Positions 23,813 through 32,094 of a stretch of DNA of 32,209 nucleotides are shown here, in pieces. How positions within the stretch are numbered: the stretch's first letter is position 1; the number at the start of each line of letters is the position of its first letter. A model generated the notes under the pieces. That model did not search any database. It was not told the DNA's origin and saw nothing but the letters and a program-made list of their open reading frames with translations. The position numbers and the translations under genes were made by a program. This DNA is from Syntrophomonas sp. (GTDB lineage: Bacteria; Bacillota; Syntrophomonadia; Syntrophomonadales; Syntrophomonadaceae), in the NCBI RefSeq assembly GCF_028707975.1, contig NZ_JAQVZX010000021.1, forward strand, positions 1 to 32,209. Reading direction: 5' to 3'.

Positions 23813-23838
23813 CCCCCAGTTAGCGCTGGGGGTTTTTT
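23813..23838 (+). terminator. Intrinsic terminator of iorAB
   Basis: Perfect 7-bp stem CCCCCAG (23813-23819)/CTGGGGG (23826-23832) with a 6-base loop, followed by six Ts. Confidence 0.9.
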
Positions 23839-24049
23839 CATGCTGATTTTTAGCTTCGGCATTCTCCTAATTCCACCAACCCCCATGCCCCAACCGTTCC
23901 TCGTGACATATAAATAATCTATTTATCTTACGGATACAATATTAACAATCTAATGCATTTTTTAATAAATAATTCAAAAAATGCAGCATCCCATATTTAT
24001 CTTTGAAAGCATATAAGCTCCGTAGAGTTTTGAGAAAGGTTGGTTCTTT
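23839..24049 (+). promoter_or_regulatory. Intergenic upstream of the ger operon, with a weak sigma-G-like promoter
   Basis: This stretch has no gene. GCATTTTTT/AAAAAATGC (about 23954-23984) is an inverted repeat. GCATC (23986-23990) and CATATAA (24010-24016) with a 19-base spacer are a partial fit to the forespore sigma-G promoter, expected for ger operons, but two consensus positions are wrong. Confidence 0.3.
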
Positions 24050-25663
24050 TTGCCTGGTTTTCTTTTCAAAAAACTACATTTTAAAAAAATATTAAACCAT
24101 GAGCAAAAAAAGTCTGCGGGACAGTATAGTTCCTCTGTAAGCCTGTCCCAAAACCTGGAGGAAAACCTGAGGGTTTTACGGGAAGCTCTTGGTTCAAGCA
24201 GTGATGTAATCATTCGTGACATGAAAATCAGCTCTGATTCAAATATTGATGCGGCCGTTGTCTATATTGATGGTTTAGTTGATAGAGCTCTATTAAATCA
24301 CGATATTTTGCGACCATTGATGTTTAACCTGCAATTGATTAAGGATAATCTCAGCCATAACCACAAAAGCCTAATCGATTATATTAAATCAAGTGTTTTA
24401 ACTGTAGGGCAGATAACTGTAGTCCAGGATATAGACAGAGTTATTGCCAGGGTTCTGACAGGTCATACCGCCATTTTGGCAGAAGGTGCAACCCGGGCTC
24501 TGCTTATTGACGCTAAAGGCTGGGAAACACGACGTATCGAAGAGCCTAAAAACGAGTTGTCGATTCGAGGTTCAAAAGAAAGTTTTACCGAAACTCTGCG
24601 TACCAACACAGCTTTGCTGCGGCGAAAAATACGCGATCCGCGTTTAACCTTTGAAAGCCTGCAAATTGGGGAGAGGTCGAAGACCGATGTTTCAATTGCT
24701 TACGTCCAGGGTATCACCCCGGATAATCTTATTGAAGAAATCAAACAACGGCTGCAACGAATAGATACTGACATTATTTTGGATGTCAGTTACCTGGAAC
24801 AATTCATTGAAGATAGTCCCAGTTCGCTATTTCCCACCGTGGGCAGCAGCGAAAGGCCAGATGTAGTTGCAGCCAGAATATTGGAGGGTCGAGCCGCCAT
24901 ATTGGTTGACGGTTCCCCGATGGCCTTGACAGTACCTTTTTTATTTATCGAAGGTTTTCAAAATCCGGATGATTATTACGCCCGGCCATTTTTCGCTGCA
25001 TTGGTGCGGTGGGTTCGTTTGCTGGGTTATTTACTCAGTATCTATTTGCCGGGTATTTTTGTTTCCTTAAAAACATTTCATCCCGAATTATTTCCGACCC
25101 AATTACTGGTTTCGGTGGCGGCAGCCCGGGAAGGCCTCCCTTTGCCAGTGGTATTAGAAGCCCTGTTAATGCTGCTTTTATTTGAAATCTTACGGGAAGC
25201 CGGTCTCAGGATGCCCCGCTCACTGGGCCAGGCCGTCAGTATTGTGGGTGCGCTGGTAATCGGTCAGGCGGCAGTATCAGCTGGTTTGGTTGGAGCACCC
25301 ATGGTAATAGTAATTGCCACCACAGCAATTGCTTCATTTTTAGTCATCCTTTTTGCTGAGCCGGGGGCCTTGTATCGCTTTATAATGACGCTTGCGGGCG
25401 GTTTGCTAGGTTTATTTGGTATAGTCTTGGTTTCCATTGAAATGCTTAGCCACCTGGCTTCTTTACGCTCCCTGGGGGTTGCCTATTTATCGCCGGTAAC
25501 TCCACTCAATATTCGTGGCCTGCGAGATACTTTCATTCGGGCCCCCTTATGGGCCATGGATAGCCGTCCCGCGTCTTTAGATTCACCCAACACAAGGCGG
25601 CAATCATCCGGTCAAATGCCCCGGCCTCCTAAAACCAGCTCTCAGCAGGGGGATACGCAATGA
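24050..25663 (+). CDS. gerAA: Spore germinant receptor subunit A
   Basis: A 537-aa GerA-family A subunit, an inner-membrane component of the nutrient receptor in dormant spores. The N-terminal soluble half has the conserved LEENLRVLREALGSSSDVII and the repeated domain (VVQDIDRVIARVLTGHTAIL; RILEGRAAILVDGSPMAL). The C-terminal part has about five membrane helices (for instance RLLGYLLSIYLPGIFVSL, then VIGQAAVSAGLVGAPMVIVI) and a Pro/Ser-rich tail. The start is a TTG at 24050 with only a weak AGAAAGG site, so it is uncertain. Its stop overlaps the C subunit start (ATGA). Confidence 0.93.
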   Translation: MPGFLFKKLHFKKILNHEQKKSAGQYSSSVSLSQNLEENLRVLREALGSSSDVIIRDMKISSDSNIDAAVVYIDGLVDRALLNHDILRPLMFNLQLIKDNLSHNHKSLIDYIKSSVLTVGQITVVQDIDRVIARVLTGHTAILAEGATRALLIDAKGWETRRIEEPKNELSIRGSKESFTETLRTNTALLRRKIRDPRLTFESLQIGERSKTDVSIAYVQGITPDNLIEEIKQRLQRIDTDIILDVSYLEQFIEDSPSSLFPTVGSSERPDVVAARILEGRAAILVDGSPMALTVPFLFIEGFQNPDDYYARPFFAALVRWVRLLGYLLSIYLPGIFVSLKTFHPELFPTQLLVSVAAAREGLPLPVVLEALLMLLLFEILREAGLRMPRSLGQAVSIVGALVIGQAAVSAGLVGAPMVIVIATTAIASFLVILFAEPGALYRFIMTLAGGLLGLFGIVLVSIEMLSHLASLRSLGVAYLSPVTPLNIRGLRDTFIRAPLWAMDSRPASLDSPNTRRQSSGQMPRPPKTSSQQGDTQ

Positions 25664-26838
25664 AGAGAAAACATCGTCTTACCATTTGCCTGCTTATTCT
25701 CTTAGTTATCATTCCCGTATTCATATCCGGCTGCTGGGATAGCATTGAGTTGAATAAATTATCAATTATATCCGGCCTGGGTTGGGATATCGATGCAGAT
25801 ACAGGACAGCTTACCCTTACCTTTCAATCTATTATCCCCAGCGAGATAAAGAGTGCTGCCGGTAGCAGCGGAGATGTGGGGCAAAAAAGGGGTGACCCGC
25901 TTCATACTATTCAGTTGGACTCCAGCACCGGTTCATCAGCTTATGATGCCTTAAACCGCTATTCCCAGCAAAGTAGTCGGAGGACATTTTATCAGCACAC
26001 CCAGCTTTATGTCTTTGGCCATAGTGCTGCTGAAAAGGGCATCTATCCTCTTCTTGATTCAATAGCCAGGAATCCGGTAAACCGTCCCAATGTCTTGATG
26101 GCAGTAGCCGAGAAAAAAGCCAGTGATACTCTAAGTGTTGAGGCTGGAATGGAAAACATTCAGGCCATCGGAATGGCTGCTCAGATTAAGCTATCAGCAG
26201 AATATTCCAAATTCCCGGTGGTCACCTACCTGGAATTTGCCCAGCGCTTATTAAGCGAAACTACCGCTCCTCTCGCCCCTATGGTAGGCATTATTGAGCA
26301 AACTGGTCCGGAAGGGGATAGAGTACAAAAAACTCGCATAAGCGCAACGGCAGTATTTAAAGGAGATAAGATGATAGGGCAACTAAATGAAGATGAATCA
26401 AGGGGTCTTTTGTGGGCTATTAACAAGATTAAAAAAGGATTCTTAGTAATACCCGGAGCCAACCTGGAGATTGTTAGTGCCAAAAGTAAAATCGTTCCTG
26501 AACTGCAAGACGACAAAATTATGATTACTATTGCCATAGATGAAGAGTCTAACCTGCTGGAGTATGATGGGCATCAGGAGATAAGCTCCGACCTTCTGCA
26601 AGATTTGGAAAAGGGCCAGGCTCGGGAGATTGAGAGCCAGGTAATGGCAGCAGTTGAGAAGTCTCGGGCTCTAAATGCGGATGTTTTTGGCTTTGGGGAG
26701 GCGGTTCATCGTAAATATAAAAAAGAATGGCGGGATCTAAAAGCGAGGTGGGATGAAATTTATCCTTATATTGAGATTGTGGTAAAGGTAAAAACTCAAG
26801 TAAATGAAATTGGGGAAATTAATAGATCACTGAATTAA
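25660..26838 (+). CDS. gerAC: Spore germinant receptor subunit C, lipoprotein
   Basis: A 392-aa Ger(x)C-family lipoprotein, the outer-surface subunit of the receptor. A lipoprotein signal ends in VFISGCWDS with the lipidated Cys25. The domain order is the family's: SGLGWDIDADTGQLTLTFQS, LNRYSQQSSRRTFYQHTQLY, then the central ISATAVFKGDKMIGQL and the C-terminal ALNADVFGFGEAVHRKY. The ATG overlaps the A subunit stop by 4 bases. It comes second in the operon, rather than third as in Bacillus gerA. Confidence 0.93.
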   Translation: MKRKHRLTICLLILLVIIPVFISGCWDSIELNKLSIISGLGWDIDADTGQLTLTFQSIIPSEIKSAAGSSGDVGQKRGDPLHTIQLDSSTGSSAYDALNRYSQQSSRRTFYQHTQLYVFGHSAAEKGIYPLLDSIARNPVNRPNVLMAVAEKKASDTLSVEAGMENIQAIGMAAQIKLSAEYSKFPVVTYLEFAQRLLSETTAPLAPMVGIIEQTGPEGDRVQKTRISATAVFKGDKMIGQLNEDESRGLLWAINKIKKGFLVIPGANLEIVSAKSKIVPELQDDKIMITIAIDEESNLLEYDGHQEISSDLLQDLEKGQAREIESQVMAAVEKSRALNADVFGFGEAVHRKYKKEWRDLKARWDEIYPYIEIVVKVKTQVNEIGEINRSLN

Positions 26839-26899
26839 AGATTAAAGAAAACCCGGCTTGCACCGCAACATTAATAGTGAACGAAGTTCATGCCCGCAT

Positions 26900-26950
26900 C
26901 CTTAATCGCGACTAACTGGAACACCAGGAGTACCGAAGGGTGCAGGGTGA
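26900..26950 (+). repeat. Repeat related to the interior of MITE-like copy 2
   Basis: CCTTAATCGCGAC (26900-26912) and GGAACACCAGGAGTACC (26918-26934), then GGGTG, match the interior of copy 2 (8200-8212 and 8224-8240) at 12 of 13 and 16 of 17 bases. It occupies most of the 157-bp gap between gerAC and gerAB and lacks the MITE-type ends. No ORF. Confidence 0.5.
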
Positions 26951-26995
26951 GCTTTTGGCGACGGTGGAACTGATGAAGAATTAGGGGTATGATTC

Positions 26996-28096
26996 ATGCT
27001 TTTGGAGAACGGTAAAATATCCAGTTTACAATTAAGCCTATTAATAATCGGGTTTATTTTCGGTGCTTCGGTTATTATTGCTCCGGGGCAGCAAGCCGGG
27101 CATGATGCCTGGATTGCGATTGCTTTAGGATTGATGGAGGGCTTAATTATTGCCGGGATATTTACTGTTCTGACCCAGCATTTTAAAGGTAAGACGCTGG
27201 TTGAAATAAATTCTCTGGTCTACGGAAAAATCCTGGGCAACTTCATTTCTATTCTATTTATCTGGTATCTTTTTCACCTGGGTGCCTTAGTTTTAAATAA
27301 TTACTCCCGTTTTTTAAAACTAGAACTATATCCTGCTACTCCGAAAGCACTTACTCTCATTCTAATTATGCTGGTCTGTGCCTTAACCGTGCGCAGGGGT
27401 ATCGAAGTGTTGGCTCGATGCAGCTTAATATTAGTAACGATTACTATTTTGATGGCAATCTTTGATACGCTCCTGGTAGCTCCGCATATGGACCTTCAAA
27501 ATTTGCTGCCTATTCTTGATGTCCCCATAGGAAAGTTGTTATGGACCAGTCATGCTACGGCCATCTTTCCTTTTGGAGACGCAGTAGCATTTTTAATGGT
27601 ATTGGCATTTGTTAATAAGCCCGAAAAAAGCCGTTCAGCTGTTTTCAAAGGAATACTGATAGCGGGATTAGTTCTAATTGGAGTTGCCGTCCGCAATGCT
27701 GCCGTATTGGGACAAATGGTCGCAATTTACACTTATCCAACTTACATAACAGCACAAGTAATTGATATCGGCGATGTTCTCACCCGGGTGGAAGTTTTGG
27801 TGGCCATCAATTTAATCACCATGGGATTTTTCAAAATATCAGTGGTATATTATGGAACGGTTTTAGGATTGGCCCAGGTCTTTAATTTGCGTAGTTACCG
27901 TCCTATAATTCTTCCGATAGGGATTCTCATGGTGATATTGGCCCTGACCAATGTTAGCAATACCACCGAAATGTTTGATTTTGCCAACCAGGGCTACCCC
28001 ATTTATACAATTCCTTTTCAAATCGCCATTCCGCTTATTACGCTACTGGTAGCCAAACTGCGCAAGCTACCTCAAACAAGGGGGGAGCAGGCATGA
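26996..28096 (+). CDS. gerAB: Spore germinant receptor subunit B (permease-like)
   Basis: A 366-aa integral membrane protein of the GerAB/endospore germination permease family (amino-acid/polyamine/cation transporter fold), with about 10 hydrophobic helices. Markers: GKISSLQLSLLIIGFIFGAS at the start, ELYPATPKALTLILIML, and FPFGDAVAFLMVLAF. It forms the germinant-binding part of the receptor with A and C. AGGGG precedes the ATG by nine bases. The stop overlaps the next start by 4 bases (ATGA). Confidence 0.93.
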   Translation: MLLENGKISSLQLSLLIIGFIFGASVIIAPGQQAGHDAWIAIALGLMEGLIIAGIFTVLTQHFKGKTLVEINSLVYGKILGNFISILFIWYLFHLGALVLNNYSRFLKLELYPATPKALTLILIMLVCALTVRRGIEVLARCSLILVTITILMAIFDTLLVAPHMDLQNLLPILDVPIGKLLWTSHATAIFPFGDAVAFLMVLAFVNKPEKSRSAVFKGILIAGLVLIGVAVRNAAVLGQMVAIYTYPTYITAQVIDIGDVLTRVEVLVAINLITMGFFKISVVYYGTVLGLAQVFNLRSYRPIILPIGILMVILALTNVSNTTEMFDFANQGYPIYTIPFQIAIPLITLLVAKLRKLPQTRGEQA

Positions 28097-28302
28097 GTGC
28101 CCTGGTACTTATCGGATTCGGAATTATAGCCTTAATACAAATTCCTGGGCTGGTTCGGAAACAATGGTGGCGGGAATTAATATGCTTTACGCTTTTTTGG
28201 TCGCTGGGTCTTGTTTTGGCTGTAATACTGTCCATGGGGATTAAGCTGCCTCCCCTGACCACGATAATTAACGAAACTATTACCGGAATGCTGGGGATAT
28301 GA
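28093..28302 (+). CDS. Small membrane protein of the ger operon (69 aa)
   Basis: Two membrane helices (about 1-17, SALVLIGFGIIALIQIPG; 30-48, FTLFWSLGLVLAVILSMG) with a short basic/aromatic connection (RKQWWREL), then a C-terminal tail. It overlaps gerAB by 4 bases, so it is co-translated. Small D-type membrane proteins accompany ger operons in several spore formers and modulate the receptor; whether this one belongs to that group is inference. No other motif is visible. Confidence 0.75.
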   Translation: MSALVLIGFGIIALIQIPGLVRKQWWRELICFTLFWSLGLVLAVILSMGIKLPPLTTIINETITGMLGI

Positions 28303-28379
28303 ATCTTCACTGCCATATTCCGTTGGTGATATATATCAGTAGAAACCGTCCCATGATATACTGTTTTATTATTCTACTT

Positions 28380-28399
28380 ATTGGTTTTTAAATACCAAT
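28380..28399 (+). terminator. Possible terminator of the ger operon
   Basis: ATTGGT (28380-28385)/ACCAAT (28394-28399), 6 bp with an 8-base A/T loop, followed by TTGTTGT. Weak. Another small hairpin, AGGAC-ATTT-GTCCT, lies at about 28499-28512. The rest of 28303-28560 shows nothing else. Confidence 0.35.
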
Positions 28400-28560
28400 T
28401 TGTTGTAATTCCCTAAAAATATTAAAGCACAGGTAGCCAGCCACCTGGGAGTATACGAATATCTCATGAGCCATAGAAAAAAGGTTTTGTAGTTTTCCAG
28501 GACATTTGTCCTAAATACCCACAAAGCCTTCAATAATAGTCTGGATATTCTTATGTTATT

Positions 28561-28611
28561 TTAGACAGCTATCACAAACAGATATAACCTTAATTACCGC
28601 TATCTGTCTAA
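28561..28611 (-). terminator. Probable transcript-end hairpin of the lemA-TPM pair
   Basis: TTAGACAG (28561-28568) pairs with CTGTCTAA (28604-28611) around a 35-base loop, eight bases past the TPM stop on the minus strand. The bases after it on the minus strand (AATAACATAAG) are A/T-rich but not a T-run. Confidence 0.4.
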
Positions 28612-28618
28612 GCACCCG

Positions 28619-29395
28619 TTACCAACCACGGCTACTGCCGCCGCCGCCGGCTGAGCCGCCTCCCCCGAAGCTGCCGCCGCCGCCACCAAAACCTCCGCCT
28701 CCATAATAACCGCCCCCACCAAAATATCCTCCTCCGCCACTGCCGCCAGGCCCTCTACCCGAAGAACCTCGGCCACGCGTTTTACGGTATATGATATAAA
28801 GTATTATAAGTATGAAAATGATAGCAGGCCAGGATACTTCATCCTCCTCCTGGGCCAAAGGCTTCTCACCACCGGAAGCAGGCTGGTAGGGGATATCATA
28901 TTCTTGGGATACTTCCTTTAATAAAGCATTATAAGTATTAATAATTCCCGCATCATATTGCCCATTTTTAAAATACGGTATCAGGTTTTCATCCTGAATC
29001 CGGCCAGTTTTTCCGTCAGGCAGTACTCCCTCCAGACCATAGCCAACTTCAATACGGCTTTTTCGCTCTTTCTGAGCGATTAGCAGTAAAACTCCATTAT
29101 TCTTCTCTTTATCTCCTATACCCCATTGGCGAAAAAGCTCCAGGGAATAATCCTCCAGGACTGCATCTTCCCCGATAGTAGGCACCGTAACCACTACGAT
29201 CTGGGCCGAGGTCTTTTGCTGCAGGTTCTTACTGGTATTTATTATGGCATTCTCGCTTTCCTCGGAAAGCATGTCGGCTTGATCGAGACAGTAGAAATTG
29301 AGGTCAGGCTGGGGCAAGTCCATAGCCGCAATAGCTGAGGCTGTGGATAACAGCAGCATCATCGCAGCTGCCAGTATAAAAAAAGCTTTACGCAT
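28619..29395 (-). CDS. TPM-domain secreted/membrane protein (YgcG family)
   Basis: A 258-aa protein: signal peptide (residues 1-24, FFILAAAMMLLLSTASAIAA), a TPM domain (about 25-170; VVTVPTIGEDAVLEDYSLEL, WGIGDKEKNNGVLLLIAQ, IEVGYGLEGVLPDGKTGRI), one membrane helix (SWPAIIFILIILYIIY) and a long Gly-rich tail with YFGGGGYYGGGG repeats and a final SSRGW, typical of the family. TPM proteins sit at the membrane, and some act in envelope stress or photosystem repair. The ATG at 29404 directly abuts GGAG and is too close; the ATG at 29395 is nine bases away and is preferred. It is next to lemA, a frequent pairing. Confidence 0.9.
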   Translation of the reverse strand: MRKAFFILAAAMMLLLSTASAIAAMDLPQPDLNFYCLDQADMLSEESENAIINTSKNLQQKTSAQIVVVTVPTIGEDAVLEDYSLELFRQWGIGDKEKNNGVLLLIAQKERKSRIEVGYGLEGVLPDGKTGRIQDENLIPYFKNGQYDAGIINTYNALLKEVSQEYDIPYQPASGGEKPLAQEEDEVSWPAIIFILIILYIIYRKTRGRGSSGRGPGGSGGGGYFGGGGYYGGGGFGGGGGSFGGGGSAGGGGSSRGW

Positions 29396-29460
29396 TTTAA
29401 TCATCTCCTGACGCTAAATGGAGTAAGGAACACCCGGAAGCATTTCCTTAAAACTCCGGT

Positions 29461-30018
29461 CTAGAAATTAACCTGAGGTACTTCCTGGGCCCCCTCCTGG
29501 GCTTTGTAGTAATCCCGGGCCTCAAAACCACCCATGCCGGCTATCATATTGGCCGGGAACTTCTTAATTCGGGTATTGTAATCCCGAACCGCTTCATTAT
29601 AATCCCGGCGTGCTACCGCCAAACGATTTTCGGTTCCGGCCAGTTCATCTGCCAGTTGACGGAAGTTGGCATCCGACTTCAAAGCCGGGTATCTTTCCAC
29701 CACAACCAGCAAACGACTGAGCGCCGTACTCAGTTCGGCATCGGCCTGAGCTTTTTCTCCCACTGAATTTGCTCCCGCCAGTTTGCTGCGGGCTTCGGCC
29801 ACCTGAGTAAAAATCTCTTTTTCCTGGGCAGCATAGGCTTTGGTAGTGCTAACCAAATTGGGAATTAGGTCAGAGCGTCTTTGCAGTTGAGTATCGATAT
29901 CCCCCCACTTGTTGTCGATGCGTTCGTTGGCAGTGATCATGCCATTATAGGTAGAAATACCCGCTAACAGCATGATGAGCAAAACCGCCAGTACAATTAA
30001 CAGAGTCCGATTTTTCAC
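29461..30018 (-). CDS. lemA: LemA family protein
   Basis: A 185-aa membrane-anchored coiled-coil protein. One N-terminal helix (LLIVLAVLLIMLLAGISTYN) is followed by NERIDNKWGDIDTQLQRRSD and LIPNLVSTTKAYA, the family signature, and the central antiparallel helices (VVERYPALKSDANFRQLADE), ending in YKAQEGAQEVPQVNF. The frame opens earlier at 30075, but GTG at 30018 has GAGGAGG eight bases upstream and gives the standard LemA start. The function is unclear; LemA commonly pairs with TPM proteins, as here (65 bp upstream in the same direction). Confidence 0.92.
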   Translation of the reverse strand: MKNRTLLIVLAVLLIMLLAGISTYNGMITANERIDNKWGDIDTQLQRRSDLIPNLVSTTKAYAAQEKEIFTQVAEARSKLAGANSVGEKAQADAELSTALSRLLVVVERYPALKSDANFRQLADELAGTENRLAVARRDYNEAVRDYNTRIKKFPANMIAGMGGFEARDYYKAQEGAQEVPQVNF

Positions 30019-30334
30019 AGCTTTTACCTCCTCTTCAAAGAATATGACTAACAAGTCTAATTGTATAATATTCATTTAAGCTATTAAAGACTAATCAGAA
30101 AAGTTTGGAGTGAGGGGATACTGCCTGGCTGACTCTGTTGGCTTCTGAATCTCCGGGTGCTGGGGGTGGAATTTAACCATAGCAAGGTGTGAGAGGTCAT
30201 TTAACGTGAAAATACTTTTCATTTCATTACTATTTGTATCGCTGGCGGTAACGGCAAGATGCAGGTTAACGTGAAAAACCAGGGCTTTCTGTTGTATAAT
30301 GGTTATGAACTAATCAAGCGGAGGAGTGATATTT
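30019..30334 (+). promoter_or_regulatory. Divergent intergenic region with the SLH-gene promoter and a 12-bp direct repeat
   Basis: No gene is seen here. TATAAT at 30295-30300, 35 bases before the SLH-protein start, is the likely -10, with no good -35. TTAACGTGAAAA occurs twice (30201-30212 and 30266-30277), 65 bases apart, and could be a regulator site. Confidence 0.4.
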
Positions 30335-31381
30335 ATGGCTATCCGGAGAAAATGGATAGTATTTATTACGATGCTTATTGCTGCACTGGCTATAATGCTT
30401 TTTTCGCCAACTCGGGTTTTGGCCGATACTGATATAAAAGTAAGGATATGTGATCCTGACCGCATTAATGATGAGGGAGATCTGCAGGAGGGCAATACCA
30501 TAAACCAGGTATTATCTGCGCCCACGGTTTCCTATGGGGAAAACAGAGAGCTGGGCACGGTACAGATTACTGGAAAAGCAGGTGTAGCGGTTCCGCTGTC
30601 AGCGGGCCAGAAGATAATGCTCATACTACCCTGGGGAATCAGCTATATGCAGGTTCCGGATGAATGCAACTACCGCAAATATGTGGAATGGCCGGAGCAG
30701 TTCGAGGGGAAGAAGAATCAGATTTGTGATTCTGCCAGTAAGCCCGGGATTAGCTTTATTGCTGCTACTCCTCGTTCTCTGACCATAGAACTGAGCCATG
30801 TAGATAACAGCGGAGAAATCATGGTGATTAACTTTCTCTTTAATCAGGACAATTACAGCAAAATCCGGATAGCTTCCTTTGTTGAAGTAGCAGAAGAATA
30901 CCGGGCAGACCGGCAAGGGGAAATTAGCCGCTTGGAATTTTTCACCCTTCTGACCCGGCTGACAGGGCCGTTTTCCGCTTCACCACTCAAGTCTATCAAT
31001 GGAAATATAGTAGCTGCTGATTTATTTGCTGATATCAGTGAAGAACAAGCAGATATTGATAGAATACTTCCCCTGATGGAGGGAGGCTTGGTGAAGGGCT
31101 ATGCAGGAGGGTTTTTGCAACCCGAGCAGCGTATTTCACGAGCCGAAGCCGCCCATTTGGCAGGTACGCTATTTGGAGTTGCTGCATCGGAGCCCGCACC
31201 CTTTAAGGATTCCTTGCCTGATTGGGCACAAAAGGGAATCACTAAGGCTTATACAGCCAGGATTATCCAGGGCTATCCTGATGGAAGCTTCCAGGCCGGC
31301 CAGCCTTTAAGCAAAGCTGAAGCTATCATAATTCTGCAAAACTGCCTGGAAAGATATTGTAAATTGCCATCGATAAAATAA
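30335..31381 (+). CDS. Secreted protein with S-layer homology (SLH) repeats
   Basis: A 348-aa exported protein. A signal peptide (about 1-30, ending SPTRVLA) is followed by an unrecognised ~160-residue beta-rich domain (VRICDPDRINDEGDLQEGN; VPLSAGQKIMLILPWGISYM). The C-terminal ~150 residues are SLH repeats: a partial one (GEISRLEFFTLLTRLTG), then LVKGYAGGFLQPEQRISRAE and IIQGYPDGSFQAGQPLSKAE, which bind secondary cell-wall polymers. The protein is therefore likely held on the cell surface. The ATG at 30335 has GGAGGAG eight bases upstream; a GTG at 30326 sits inside that site. Confidence 0.85.
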   Translation: MAIRRKWIVFITMLIAALAIMLFSPTRVLADTDIKVRICDPDRINDEGDLQEGNTINQVLSAPTVSYGENRELGTVQITGKAGVAVPLSAGQKIMLILPWGISYMQVPDECNYRKYVEWPEQFEGKKNQICDSASKPGISFIAATPRSLTIELSHVDNSGEIMVINFLFNQDNYSKIRIASFVEVAEEYRADRQGEISRLEFFTLLTRLTGPFSASPLKSINGNIVAADLFADISEEQADIDRILPLMEGGLVKGYAGGFLQPEQRISRAEAAHLAGTLFGVAASEPAPFKDSLPDWAQKGITKAYTARIIQGYPDGSFQAGQPLSKAEAIIILQNCLERYCKLPSIK

Positions 31382-31531
31382 AAACTAAATTCGTCAAACG
31401 GGTGGGGAACACACCCAAGGGATACCTAATGAACCCAGGGACAAGGGTATCTATTAGCTCAAAATCTGGGAAGCGGTACCGGGGAAGAATAGAACCATCA
31501 TGGTTTTTCAACCGCCGAGGCCAGGAAAGAT

Positions 31532-31696
31532 ATGAAAGCCTATTCAGCTGTTGAGAAGAAAAAAACCAGGACGGCGGAATTTAACCAGCCAACCCGAAAT
31601 AAACATTTTTTGGCCGGGAAAAAGATTGACCGCAATGAATCCTGTCCTTGTGGCAGTGGCAAGAAATACAAGAAATGCTGCGGCCGCAATCTATAG
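31532..31696 (+). CDS. SEC-C motif mini-protein, possibly the tail of a decayed gene
   Basis: A 54-aa frame (AGGAAAG just upstream) ending in [20 protein letters not shown], the zinc-binding SEC-C motif ([13 protein letters not shown]) found at the end of SecA and in small stand-alone proteins. The 14 codons before the ATG (FSTAEARKD) also read as protein but lie behind a TAG, and an earlier in-frame stretch reads LLAQNLGSGTGEE. It may therefore be the surviving C-terminus of a longer gene. The lysine-rich N-terminal half is otherwise featureless. Confidence 0.55.
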   Translation: MKAYSAVEKKKTRTAEFNQPTRNKHFLAGKKIDRNESCPCGSGKKYKKCCGRNL

Positions 31697-31755
31697 TGTG
31701 AATCGCGTCCCAATGGCAGTTTAAACTATTGAAAAATGAGGGCAATTAATGTATA

Positions 31756-31930
31756 GATTCAGATAAAATAGACAAACAAAATAAACGCAAAATAGAAGAA
31801 TATAAAAAAATCCAATGATTAAATTGCCGGGGCTGAAACTGACACCCCCAACCAGCATATGGAAATTGATATTGCCGGCGGTTCCCTAAATGAATCTATC
31901 CAGCAATATGTCTTCAACAATTGTTACTGA
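31756..31930 (+). pseudogene. Decayed coding remnant
   Basis: One frame reads DSDKIDKQNKRKIEEYKKIQ and ends in TGA at 31816. From 31826 another frame (+1) reads AGAETDTPNQHMEIDIAGGS, then NESIQQYVFNNCY to TGA at 31928. Both pieces are protein-like, and one stop plus one frameshift would join them. I do not recognise the family. Confidence 0.3.
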
Positions 31931-32094
31931 TACCCAGTTGTTTTAACTGCATATATGAGTATACTCGGTATATGAGAACAACAATATAGGCTGATGTATT
32001 GAGTATAATGAAGGAAGGACTTAATTGAAGAGGCCAGGTGCTTCCACAACGCGTAATGCTGCATTTCTTATGAAAATGGCAAGGATTGAGTTTA

